Shown here: positions 14,878 through 22,596 of the stretch, piece after piece
How the letters are laid out: every line of letters starts with the position of its first letter
Numbering within the stretch: the first letter of the stretch is position 1
Origin: an uncultured Blautia sp.
Lineage (GTDB): Bacteria > Bacillota > Clostridia > Lachnospirales > Lachnospiraceae
Direction of reading: 5' to 3'
Assembly: GCA_934378195.1 (NCBI GenBank)
Contig: CAKRPO010000030.1
Coordinates: 1-27,830 of the forward strand
Length of the DNA stretch: 27,830 nucleotides
Notes under the pieces: model-generated
Seen by the model: the letters and a program-made list of their open reading frames with translations, nothing else
Told to the model about the DNA's origin: nothing
Database searches by the model: none
Made by a program: the position numbers and the translations under genes

Positions 14878-16382
14878 TATTCAGCACCCCCTGTATGTCC
14901 TTTTTCCATTGCGAGCTCAAGGATTCTTTCCTGTGTAGCTTCGCCACGGTTCAGCTCACCAGTCTTACGTCCGTTGCACATAACAACGATACGGTCTGCC
15001 ATACCAAGGATTTCCGGCATTTCAGAAGAAATCAGGATGATTGCATAGCCTTTCTTTGCAAGGTCGCCCATGATTGCATAGATTTCAGCTTTGGCACCTA
15101 CGTCTACACCTTTGGTAGGCTCATCCATGATAACAACTTTCATTTCCTGGCTGAGTGCCTTGGCAACAACAACTTTCTGCTGGTTACCACCGGAAAGAGA
15201 GCTTGCCGGCTGGAAGATATCAACTGCCTTTGTATCTACTTCCTCAAGAAGTTTCTTGGCAAGATCACGTTCTGTCTTCTCGTCATTCATTCCACCCTTT
15301 GCATATTTGCTGATGGTAGGAAGTGTTACGTTTCTTCCAAGTCCCCAGCTCATGATCAGACCTTCTTTCTGACGGTCTTCCGGAAGAAGGATGATACCTT
15401 TTTCCATTGCATCAGAAGGACGTTTGATATGGACTTCTTTGCCTTCAAGATATACTTTACCAGAATCCGGCTGTGTGATACCGCAGACAGCTTCTACTGT
15501 TTCTGTACGTCCTGCACCTACCAGACCGGTAAGTCCAAGGATCTCACCTGCGCGAACGCTGAATGATACATCTTTGAAGTAACCTGTTCTGGAAAGATTT
15601 TCAATCTTGAGCATCTCATCGCCAAGTTTTACTTCCGGTTTCGGGAACAGGTCTTTGATCTCACGACCAACCATCGCTTTGATCAGATCTGCATTTGTAA
15701 TTCCATCTACATCATAAGTTCCAATGTACTGGGAATCACGGAATACAGTAACTCTGCTTGCCAGACGGTACATATCCTCAAAACGGTGAGAAATGAAGAT
15801 AATGGAAACTCCGTCAGCTTTTAATTTATCAACCAGTGTGTAAAGCTTTTCGGATTCGGATCTTGTCAGTGCTGCAGTAGGCTCATCAAGAATGATGATT
15901 CTTGCATTGGTGGACATTGCCTTTGCAATCTCTACCATCTGCTGCTGAGCAACACTTAAGGTACCCATTTCTGCTGTTGCATCAAAATCTGCATCCAGCT
16001 GTTTCAGAAGTTTGTTTGCTTCTGTGTTCATGGCTTTCCACTGGATCATTCTGTTTTTGATGATCTCATGTCCCATGAAAATATTTTCTGCAACGGTCAG
16101 ATGCGGATAAGATGTCGGATGCTGATATACGGCTGCGATACCTGCTGCCTGTGCATCTTTCGGTCCTTTGAAATCCACCTTCTGTCCATTTAAGAACATC
16201 TCGCCTTCTTCTGCCTTATGTACGCCGGTAATAACCTTAATAAATGTAGATTTACCAGCACCGTTTTCACCCATAAGCGCGTGAACTTCGCCAGGTTTTA
16301 ACTGGAACTGTACATTGTTCAGTGCCTTAACGCCCGGGAAAATCTTTGTTATGCCTTTAAGTTCAAGAACATATTCAGACAC
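14877..16382 (-). CDS. Sugar ABC transporter ATP-binding protein (RbsA/RhaT type)
   Basis: Tandem ABC ATPase, 501 aa, the standard length for sugar importers of the ribose/rhamnose/AI-2 class. The first cassette has Walker A GENGAGKST at 38-46, signature LSVAQQQMVEIAKA and Walker B IIILDEPTAAL. The second has the degenerate Walker A GLVGAGRTE usual in this family, with signature LSGGNQQKVVVAKAL and MDEPTKGVDVG. The start is the GTG at 16380-16382, preceded by GGGAGG; the ATG-led frame that continues upstream would run through the promoter. It is first in the operon. Regulation is through the divergent region at 16416-16523. Confidence 0.92.
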   Translation of the reverse strand: MSEYVLELKGITKIFPGVKALNNVQFQLKPGEVHALMGENGAGKSTFIKVITGVHKAEEGEMFLNGQKVDFKGPKDAQAAGIAAVYQHPTSYPHLTVAENIFMGHEIIKNRMIQWKAMNTEANKLLKQLDADFDATAEMGTLSVAQQQMVEIAKAMSTNARIIILDEPTAALTRSESEKLYTLVDKLKADGVSIIFISHRFEDMYRLASRVTVFRDSQYIGTYDVDGITNADLIKAMVGREIKDLFPKPEVKLGDEMLKIENLSRTGYFKDVSFSVRAGEILGLTGLVGAGRTETVEAVCGITQPDSGKVYLEGKEVHIKRPSDAMEKGIILLPEDRQKEGLIMSWGLGRNVTLPTISKYAKGGMNDEKTERDLAKKLLEEVDTKAVDIFQPASSLSGGNQQKVVVAKALSQEMKVVIMDEPTKGVDVGAKAEIYAIMGDLAKKGYAIILISSEMPEILGMADRIVVMCNGRKTGELNRGEATQERILELAMEKGHTGGAE

Positions 16383-16415
16383 GGCTCTTTCCTCCCTTTT
16401 CTTAAATCTGTTATT

Positions 16416-16444
16416 ATTATAACAACATTGTTTTTTTTTCAAAA
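16416..16444 (-). promoter_or_regulatory. Importer promoter with extended -10 and A9 spacer tract
   Basis: Minus-strand TGTTATAAT gives an extended -10 (TATAAT at 16416-16421). The -35-like TTTGAA or TTGAAA at 16437-16443 is followed by a run of nine A (16431-16439). The spacer is 15-16 nt, slightly short. Slippage in the A tract would alter it. Confidence 0.6.
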
Positions 16445-16523
16445 CAGGAAAATATTTCGAATCAGGGTAAAATATTTTCCTGTTAATGGGTAATATTTTC
16501 CAGTTCATACATGAAAATATTCC
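16445..16523. repeat. Four copies of a GGAAAATATT element; two phased by 21 bp
   Basis: On the minus strand the copies at 16488-16503 (CTGGAAAATATTACCC) and 16465-16482 (CAGGAAAATATTTTACCC) are direct repeats 21 bp apart, two helical turns, as for AraC-family half sites. An inverted copy (CAGGAAAATATTT) lies at 16445-16457, next to the -35, and a looser one (TGAAAATATTCC) at 16512-16523. Together they form the probable operator of the importer, bound by the AraC- or YesN-type regulator encoded nearby. Confidence 0.65.
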
Positions 16524-16544
16524 TTTTCATTGTTCAACTCTCAC

Positions 16545-16559
16545 AGCAAGCGTTTACCA
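16545..16559 (-). promoter_or_regulatory. Candidate catabolite-responsive element (cre)
   Basis: Minus strand TGGTAAACGCTTGCT matches the CcpA consensus WTGNAANCGNWNNCW except at the T of the TG. It lies just upstream of the transferase promoter and within the shared divergent region, so it could influence either direction. Confidence 0.35.
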
Positions 16560-16562
16560 ACA

Positions 16563-16591
16563 TTGACATGGGTTTTTGCATTTGTTATATT
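16563..16591 (+). promoter_or_regulatory. Promoter of the transferase/YesNM gene run
   Basis: Consensus TTGACA (16563-16568), 17-nt spacer, TATATT (16586-16591). The start near 16598 leaves a short leader to the ATG at 16628, and shows that the open frame upstream of that ATG is not coding. Confidence 0.8.
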
Positions 16592-16627
16592 TATCTATAT
16601 ATTATTATTGAAGGGAATTCGGGCAAC

Positions 16628-19057
16628 ATGAGCTTTCTTGGCAAAGTCAAAAAGAAGCTGCGAAGCGGCAGCTGGTATCCTTTTTACAATACATTTTATG
16701 AAAAAAACAGTCTTGATCCACATATGATCCTTCTGGAATCCAGAAGCGGCAAGGCACTGGAGAGTAATATTCTTTCTATATTAAAGGAGCTTACAACAGA
16801 ACCCTATCACCAGTACAGACTCGTACTTTCTGTTCATCGTGATTCTGAAAACGAAATAAAGGCCAAACTCCTCAAGAACTCCATTCAGGGAGTTCATTTT
16901 GTGCGTACCGGTTCTGTATCTTATTACAGAGCTTTAAGCCGTTCCGGTTATCTGGTAAATGATACTTCTTTCCCGGGACGTTTTGTCAAAAAGGAGGGAC
17001 AGATCTATCTCAACACCTGGCATGGCACCCCACTCAAAAAAATGGGACGGGACAATCGTCCGGAGATGATCACCATGGGAAATGTACAGCGTAATCTCCT
17101 GGATTCTGATTATATCGTCTTTCCAAACCGCTTTATGGAGGATAAGATGGTAAGTGCCTATATGCTTGACAGCCTGTACAGAGGCACTGTCCTGCGTGAA
17201 GGATATCCCCGCAACGATATCTTCCGCCAGACACCGGACAGCAGTCTCAGGAAGCAGGCCGGATTTGACGGCAAGACTCTGATCACATACTTCCCGACCT
17301 ACCGTGGTATCTTTAACCAGCTGGAACGTCAGGAATATATGAAGACCCTGTCCGAGAACCTTGCGCTCTGGGATCAGCAGCTCGAAGACCACGAGATGCT
17401 TCTCGTCAAGCTTCATCCGTTTCTGCATGGTTCCGAGACCTTTGACAATTATAAACATATCCGTGCTTTCCCACTCAACTGGGATACCTATGAAGGTTTG
17501 AGTCTCTGTGACGCACTGATCACAGACTATTCCAGTGTATTTTATGATTATGCCAACACCGGCAAAAAAGTCATTTTCTTTGCCTATGACCGCAAAGAAT
17601 ACGAAAGTACCCGCGGAATGTACGAAGATATCGAGACATATCCATTTCATTATACAGAAGATGCTGCTCAGGTCATTCCGTGCGTGCATACACCAGGCGG
17701 TACACCGGATGATGCCTTCATGGAAAAATACGCAACTTATGAGGACGGACATGGCACAGATAAAATATGCCGTCGTGTATTTTTGCACGAAGACTGCTGC
17801 CGTGAAAAGAAATACCACGGCAACGGCAAACCCAATATTCTGATCTACGGTGGCAATCTCGGCCAGAATGGTATCACTGCCGCTCTGTATTCTATGCTTC
17901 ACGAGCTGGATGCAGAGAAATATAATTACTTTTTATCTTTCAGGGCTAATTCCGTACTCGGACATCCGGAAGTTCTGGACCGTCTGCCGGCACAGATGGG
18001 TATCTACCCGCTTGCCAGCGAAATGAATATGGATGTCCTCACCGGACTCGCTCTTGTTCTCAAAATGCGTGGAAAACAGGCTGCCTCTATTGATAACCGT
18101 ATCCATACCGCCTATCAGCGCGAATGGAAAAAGCATTTCGGCGGTACCAGCTTTGACTGTGCCATCCATTATAATGGGTACGAAGCCTATGTCACTTCAC
18201 TTATACAGGAAGCACCATGTCCACGCACCATCTGGGTCCACAGCGATATGATGAATGAGATCCGTACACGTGGAAATCAGAATCTCTATCTGCTCCGTGA
18301 TGCTTATCAGAGCTATGACCATGTCGTGACCGTAAGTGAAGATGTGCTGGATTCTGCTGTAAACGGAATCGGAGCAGATCCGTCCAGAGTAACGGTCATC
18401 AACAACTGCCATGATTACAGAAATGTACTGAAGCGCAGTATGGAACCGGTCACTTTTCAGGAAGAGACTCTTTCTACTGTTTCTCTCGAAACATTGCGAA
18501 AGGTTCTCGTTTCCGATGATACCAAATTTATCAGCATCGGTCGTTTTTCTCCAGAAAAAGGACATGACCGGCTGATGAATGCTTTTAACAGTTACTGGAA
18601 GGAAAATCCGGATTCCTGGCTGCTTCTCATCGGCGGCTCCGGTGCTCTGTATGAATCCTCTGTAGCCCATGCACAGACCCTGGAAGCATCCGGGCATATT
18701 ATCCTGATCCGTTCCATGCAGAATCCGATGCCGGTACTCAAATGCTGCGATCTGTTCCTTCTTTCTTCCTATTATGAAGGATACCCGATCGTGCTTCTGG
18801 AAGCGGCTACTCTTGGTGTTCCAATGGCTGCCTGTGATGTTAAAGGCTGTCACGGTTTTCTCAGCAAACACGGCGGTCTCCTTCTGGAAAATTCCGAATC
18901 CGGCCTTCTGCATGGTATGCAGTTGTTCGCAGAAGGGCAGATACCTCCGTTAGATATCGATGCTGAACGTATCAACCAGACTTCTGCCACTCAGGTAGAA
19001 GCCCTGATCGCCGGTGATCTCAATCTTTCACCGCAGACGGAAAGGAATTTTTTATGA
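16628..19057 (+). CDS. Two-domain CDP-glycerol glycerophosphotransferase / GT4 glycosyltransferase
   Basis: Large (809 aa) surface-polymer enzyme. The N-terminal half is a TagB/TagF-type glycerophosphotransferase (Glyphos_transf): NTWHGTPLKKMG near residue 128, VKLHPF, and LITDYSSVFYDYANTGKK near 296-313 with the following FFAYD. The C-terminal third is a GT-B, GT4-type glycosyltransferase: SIGRFSPEKGHDRL near 635 and YYEGYPIVLLEAATLGVP near 714, holding the EX7E motif. It would link glycerol-phosphate or similar units and a sugar in a teichoic-acid-like or capsular polymer at the inner membrane face; there is no membrane helix. The start at 16628 follows a GAAGGG site and sits downstream of the promoter. 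The stop overlaps the next start (ATGA). Confidence 0.85.
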   Translation: MSFLGKVKKKLRSGSWYPFYNTFYEKNSLDPHMILLESRSGKALESNILSILKELTTEPYHQYRLVLSVHRDSENEIKAKLLKNSIQGVHFVRTGSVSYYRALSRSGYLVNDTSFPGRFVKKEGQIYLNTWHGTPLKKMGRDNRPEMITMGNVQRNLLDSDYIVFPNRFMEDKMVSAYMLDSLYRGTVLREGYPRNDIFRQTPDSSLRKQAGFDGKTLITYFPTYRGIFNQLERQEYMKTLSENLALWDQQLEDHEMLLVKLHPFLHGSETFDNYKHIRAFPLNWDTYEGLSLCDALITDYSSVFYDYANTGKKVIFFAYDRKEYESTRGMYEDIETYPFHYTEDAAQVIPCVHTPGGTPDDAFMEKYATYEDGHGTDKICRRVFLHEDCCREKKYHGNGKPNILIYGGNLGQNGITAALYSMLHELDAEKYNYFLSFRANSVLGHPEVLDRLPAQMGIYPLASEMNMDVLTGLALVLKMRGKQAASIDNRIHTAYQREWKKHFGGTSFDCAIHYNGYEAYVTSLIQEAPCPRTIWVHSDMMNEIRTRGNQNLYLLRDAYQSYDHVVTVSEDVLDSAVNGIGADPSRVTVINNCHDYRNVLKRSMEPVTFQEETLSTVSLETLRKVLVSDDTKFISIGRFSPEKGHDRLMNAFNSYWKENPDSWLLLIGGSGALYESSVAHAQTLEASGHIILIRSMQNPMPVLKCCDLFLLSSYYEGYPIVLLEAATLGVPMAACDVKGCHGFLSKHGGLLLENSESGLLHGMQLFAEGQIPPLDIDAERINQTSATQVEALIAGDLNLSPQTERNFL

Positions 19058-19803
19058 CGACAACCAAACCTCTGGTTTCTGTGATCATGCCGGTCTATAA
19101 CGGTGCAGCTACCATCTGCCAGGCCATTGATTCTGTTTATCGCCAGAATGTTCCGCTGGAACTTCTGGTCATTGATGACGGTTCTACCGACCAGACTGTG
19201 GAAATCCTGTCTGCTTATCAGGATCGACCAGATTTTCGCTATCTGAAAAACGCACAAAATATCGGTGCTGCTGCCTCCCGTAACCGTGGAGTGCATGAGG
19301 CACATGGTCAATATATTGCATTTCTTGATGCAGATGACTGGTGGGAAGACGGCAAACTTAAGCTCCAGTTGGATATTCTTAAGAAAACCGGTCGTGTTCT
19401 CTGTTCCAGCGGAAGAGAACTGATGAATTATGATGGAAGTTCTACCGGCAAATATATTCCGGTCAGAGAAACTGTTTCCTATCGGGATCTGCTGCGCCAC
19501 AACAGTATCAACTGCTCTTCTGTTCTTCTTTCAAAAGAAGTTGCCGCAGAATTTCCGATGGAACACGATGACAGTCACGAAGATTATCTTACCTGGCTGA
19601 AGATTCTCCACAAATATGGTCCGGCAGCAGGTATCGACAAACCACTTCTTAAGTACCGTATGAGCAAAAGCAGTAAATCCGGCGACAAAAAGAAATCTGC
19701 CATTATGACTTACAAAGTATACCGTTATATGGGATACAGCCATATCCGATGTATCCTGTATTTTATTTCCTATGCCATTCATGGTTTGTGGAAATATCAT
19801 TAA
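19054..19803 (+). CDS. Family 2 glycosyltransferase
   Basis: GT-A, GT2 enzyme of 249 aa with VSVIMPVYNGAATI at the N terminus, the nucleotide-binding IDDGSTDQT near residue 41 and the DxD-type DADDW near residue 91. It transfers a sugar from a nucleotide sugar; donor and acceptor cannot be read from sequence. The C-terminal end is hydrophobic and aromatic and may touch the membrane. It overlaps the preceding gene by four bases and precedes another glycerophosphotransferase, consistent with one surface-polymer pathway. Confidence 0.88.
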   Translation: MTTTKPLVSVIMPVYNGAATICQAIDSVYRQNVPLELLVIDDGSTDQTVEILSAYQDRPDFRYLKNAQNIGAAASRNRGVHEAHGQYIAFLDADDWWEDGKLKLQLDILKKTGRVLCSSGRELMNYDGSSTGKYIPVRETVSYRDLLRHNSINCSSVLLSKEVAAEFPMEHDDSHEDYLTWLKILHKYGPAAGIDKPLLKYRMSKSSKSGDKKKSAIMTYKVYRYMGYSHIRCILYFISYAIHGLWKYH

Positions 19804-19838
19804 TTCTTCATTATTTTATTGAAAAGGACAACGCAGCA

Positions 19839-20987
19839 ATGAGTAAAGCAAAAAATCTTCTGCTCACAGGTTATCTGGAACATTTTGGACGAATTCAATC
19901 AGATCCTTATACCTGGGTGTTTTCTTCTACAGACAACAGCCACTACAATTACAATTCCCGTTATCTTTTTGAATATGTCAGAGAGCATCTGCCTGCGATC
20001 ACGCCACTTTTTGTGATCAATGATCCTGTGCTTCGTGACAGTCTTTCTAATGAATACGGCGCACAGTATTTTATTGAGACTGAAAGCATGCAGGGAATCC
20101 GCCGTGCACTGAGCGCCGGTGTCTGGTTCACTTCCGCCGGTCTTCCTGCTTATGGTACCGGTCTTTGTAAGAAACGACTGATCATTAATCTCTGGCACGG
20201 AGTTCCGTTGAAAAAGATCGCCCTTCTTGATCCGAACCTCAAAAAAGCGGCACGCATTTATTTTAAGAAGATTTTTTCTGATAATTACACCTGCGTCCTG
20301 ACAACTTCTCATGCACTGATTCCACTCATGGCCAGAAGCTTCGCGATCAGTGAGGACAGGATCAAAGTCTGGGGACAGCCAAGAAATGACGGTATGTTCC
20401 AGACAAATGACCGTGCAGAGATCCTGCGGCAGATTTATCCGGATCTTCCGGAATATTCACAGGCGGTTCTTTATGCGCCAACATTCCGTGATTACGGTCA
20501 GGTACAGCTGTTTCCCTTTGAAGATTTTGATCTGGAACAGATGGAACATTTTCTTGAAGAAAAAAAGATGCTGCTTTTTATCCGCACACATGTAGCTGAA
20601 CAGGGATCCGCAGCTCGTTACCTGGGCAAAAGGATCCGTTTTCTCGGAAATGAACAGGCTGAAGACGTTACCGGCATCCTGAATATCTTTGACTGTCTGA
20701 TCACTGACTATTCCAGCATTTATATTGATTATCTTCTTACCGGCAAACCGATGATCTTTCTTCCTTATGACCGCCGGAAATACCTTGACGGCCGCGGTAT
20801 GAATTTTGACTACGACGATGTAACACCTGGTCCCAAACCAGAGACATTTACCGATTTTCTGGAAGCACTCTCCCCGGAAACCGATTCCTGGAAGGAAGAA
20901 CGTGACCGGGTCAATCAGCTTTTTAATGAGATCCAGAAGCCCTGTGCAGCCGATATCTGCAGGCAGGTTCTGAATATGATCCAATGA
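19839..20987 (+). CDS. CDP-glycerol glycerophosphotransferase family protein
   Basis: TagB/TagF-like enzyme, 382 aa, single domain. Conserved marks are NLWHGVPLKKI near residue 117, YAPTFRDYG, a RTHVAEQG segment and LITDYSSIYIDYLLTGKP near 287-304 with FLPYDRRKY. The start at 19839 is preceded by AAAAGGA; an ATG 30 codons upstream would reach back into the GT2 gene and has no ribosome site. Similar in kind to the N-terminal half of the two-domain protein, so the locus encodes two primase/polymerase-like transferases, as in teichoic acid synthesis. No terminator is visible in the 52 bases before the response-regulator gene. Confidence 0.87.
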   Translation: MSKAKNLLLTGYLEHFGRIQSDPYTWVFSSTDNSHYNYNSRYLFEYVREHLPAITPLFVINDPVLRDSLSNEYGAQYFIETESMQGIRRALSAGVWFTSAGLPAYGTGLCKKRLIINLWHGVPLKKIALLDPNLKKAARIYFKKIFSDNYTCVLTTSHALIPLMARSFAISEDRIKVWGQPRNDGMFQTNDRAEILRQIYPDLPEYSQAVLYAPTFRDYGQVQLFPFEDFDLEQMEHFLEEKKMLLFIRTHVAEQGSAARYLGKRIRFLGNEQAEDVTGILNIFDCLITDYSSIYIDYLLTGKPMIFLPYDRRKYLDGRGMNFDYDDVTPGPKPETFTDFLEALSPETDSWKEERDRVNQLFNEIQKPCAADICRQVLNMIQ

Positions 20988-21039
20988 TAACTTTTCACAA
21001 CAACTGATACTTTTTTACTGCAGCACGAAGGAGAACTAT

Positions 21040-22596
21040 ATGAAATTACTGATCGTAGATGACGAAGAACTTACCCGTACAGGGGTAATCTCCTCACTGG
21101 ACTGGACAGCGCTCGGTATTGATGAAGTCCTGCAGGCAGACGACGGTGTACATGGTCTGGAAACAGCACGCCTTTATAAGCCTGAAATCATTCTCTGTGA
21201 TGTGCGTATGCCACGCATGGACGGAATTTCGATGCTGGAACGTCTGGAAAAATTTCTTCCGGACACGGTTTCCATCTTTATGAGTGGATATTCTGATAAA
21301 GAATATCTGAAAGCTGCTATCAAGCTGAAAGCGGTCAATTATATCGAAAAGCCGTTTTCTCTGTCAGAGATTGAATCCACCATCAGAGAAGCACGTGAGC
21401 TTTATATGCAAAAAGTCCATTCACGCCGTGGTGAGACCCTGCATTCTATGGAAACAGCCTCCCGGCTGGCCCTGCAGTTGACCCTGCCTTACGGAAGCAA
21501 CAGCCAGATTATCGAAAATCTCACTTCTGAACTCGACCTGACAATGAATGCCTCTACATATTTTGCCTCTTTTATCATAAAGACCGACCTGTTTCTGGAC
21601 AGCTCCACACCATCCATGGCAGACTTCTTCCAGGAACTGAAGAGCTTTCTGGCACCTTTTCATATGCAATGCATCTATCTTGAAAAGAAAATGCAGTATC
21701 TCGTTTATTTTTTATTTTCACAGACAGAACCAACTTCCAGACAATTGCAGTCCGTAAGCAATTATTTCTGTGAGCAGTTTGCAAAATTCGGACGTTATTC
21801 TATGGCCTGCGGCAATCCTGTAACCGGCATTTCAAAAGCCTATCAGACCTATACTTCCGCAGTCATACTGTTGCAGAGCAGTTACTTTTTCCCGGAAAAC
21901 ACGCTGCTTACCCCTGTACTGCTTGATGAAATACCGGAAGTGCAGAATAATATTTTTGCAGATACACCTGCCACTGACTTTGCAGATGCGCTTTCCCGTC
22001 TGGACCATGAGGCGGTCGACAACATCCTGCAGAAGCTTTATACAACTTTTTATAAAAATCATCGTTTCCTGCAAAATCCGGTCAAGGATCTTTATTACAA
22101 ACTTTTTCTTGCACTGGAAGACGCACGACATCAGCAAAAGATCGCTGGTTCCGGAAATATAGAAAGTATTGCCGAAACGATCGACGACTGTTTCACTTTC
22201 CCGGATCTCCATCAGACACTGATCGATAAGACCGAAGAATTCTTCGCTAAAGCCGAGACAACTTCCCAGGAAAATCCGACGATTTTTCTGATCAAAGATT
22301 ATATCAGCAAAAATTACATGAACGAGACACTTTCCGTCAAGGATATCAGTTCTCATGTCTTTCTTTCCACTTCCTATGTCTGCACGTTCTTTAAGAGCGA
22401 AACAGGAAAAACACTGAATCAGTACATTACTGAATACCGTATGGAAAAGGCAAAGCAGCTTCTGAAAGATGCCCGTTTCAAGATCACGGATATCTCTTCC
22501 CGGGTGGGTTACAGTGATGGAAATTATTTTGGAAAAAGCTTTAAGAAATACTGCGGGCTTTCTCCTTCTGAATACAGGGAGCGTAATTTACAATGA
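21040..22596 (+). CDS. YesN-type response regulator (receiver + AraC domain)
   Basis: Response regulator of 518 aa. The receiver at residues 1-125 has acidic pair Asp7/Asp8, phospho-acceptor Asp54 (CDVRMPRMDG), a Ser in FMSGYSD and Lys in YIEKPF. A long central region without named domain follows, and then a C-terminal AraC DNA-binding domain with two helix-turn-helix units (DISSRVGYSDGNYFGKSFKKY..SPSEY). GAAGGAG precedes the ATG. Its stop overlaps the start of the kinase gene (ATGA), so the pair is coupled. YesN regulators usually control nearby carbohydrate-uptake genes, so the importer, or the isomerase-kinase pair, is a plausible target. Confidence 0.92.
   Translation: MKLLIVDDEELTRTGVISSLDWTALGIDEVLQADDGVHGLETARLYKPEIILCDVRMPRMDGISMLERLEKFLPDTVSIFMSGYSDKEYLKAAIKLKAVNYIEKPFSLSEIESTIREARELYMQKVHSRRGETLHSMETASRLALQLTLPYGSNSQIIENLTSELDLTMNASTYFASFIIKTDLFLDSSTPSMADFFQELKSFLAPFHMQCIYLEKKMQYLVYFLFSQTEPTSRQLQSVSNYFCEQFAKFGRYSMACGNPVTGISKAYQTYTSAVILLQSSYFFPENTLLTPVLLDEIPEVQNNIFADTPATDFADALSRLDHEAVDNILQKLYTTFYKNHRFLQNPVKDLYYKLFLALEDARHQQKIAGSGNIESIAETIDDCFTFPDLHQTLIDKTEEFFAKAETTSQENPTIFLIKDYISKNYMNETLSVKDISSHVFLSTSYVCTFFKSETGKTLNQYITEYRMEKAKQLLKDARFKITDISSRVGYSDGNYFGKSFKKYCGLSPSEYRERNLQ

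Noticed and set aside
16383..16508. Upstream ATG extension of the importer ATPase
   Set aside because: It would cover the promoter and operator repeats; GTG at 16380-16382 has a GGGAGG site and gives the family length.
16511..16627. In-frame upstream extension of the two-domain transferase
   Set aside because: A consensus promoter lies inside it and a better ribosome site precedes the ATG at 16628; the extra residues show no family similarity.
16934..17902. 322-codon open frame opposite the two-domain transferase
   Set aside because: No ribosome site or family; the sense strand encodes a clear enzyme.
19749..19838. Upstream extension of the second glycerophosphotransferase
   Set aside because: It overlaps the GT2 gene without a ribosome site; ATG at 19839 follows AAAAGGA.
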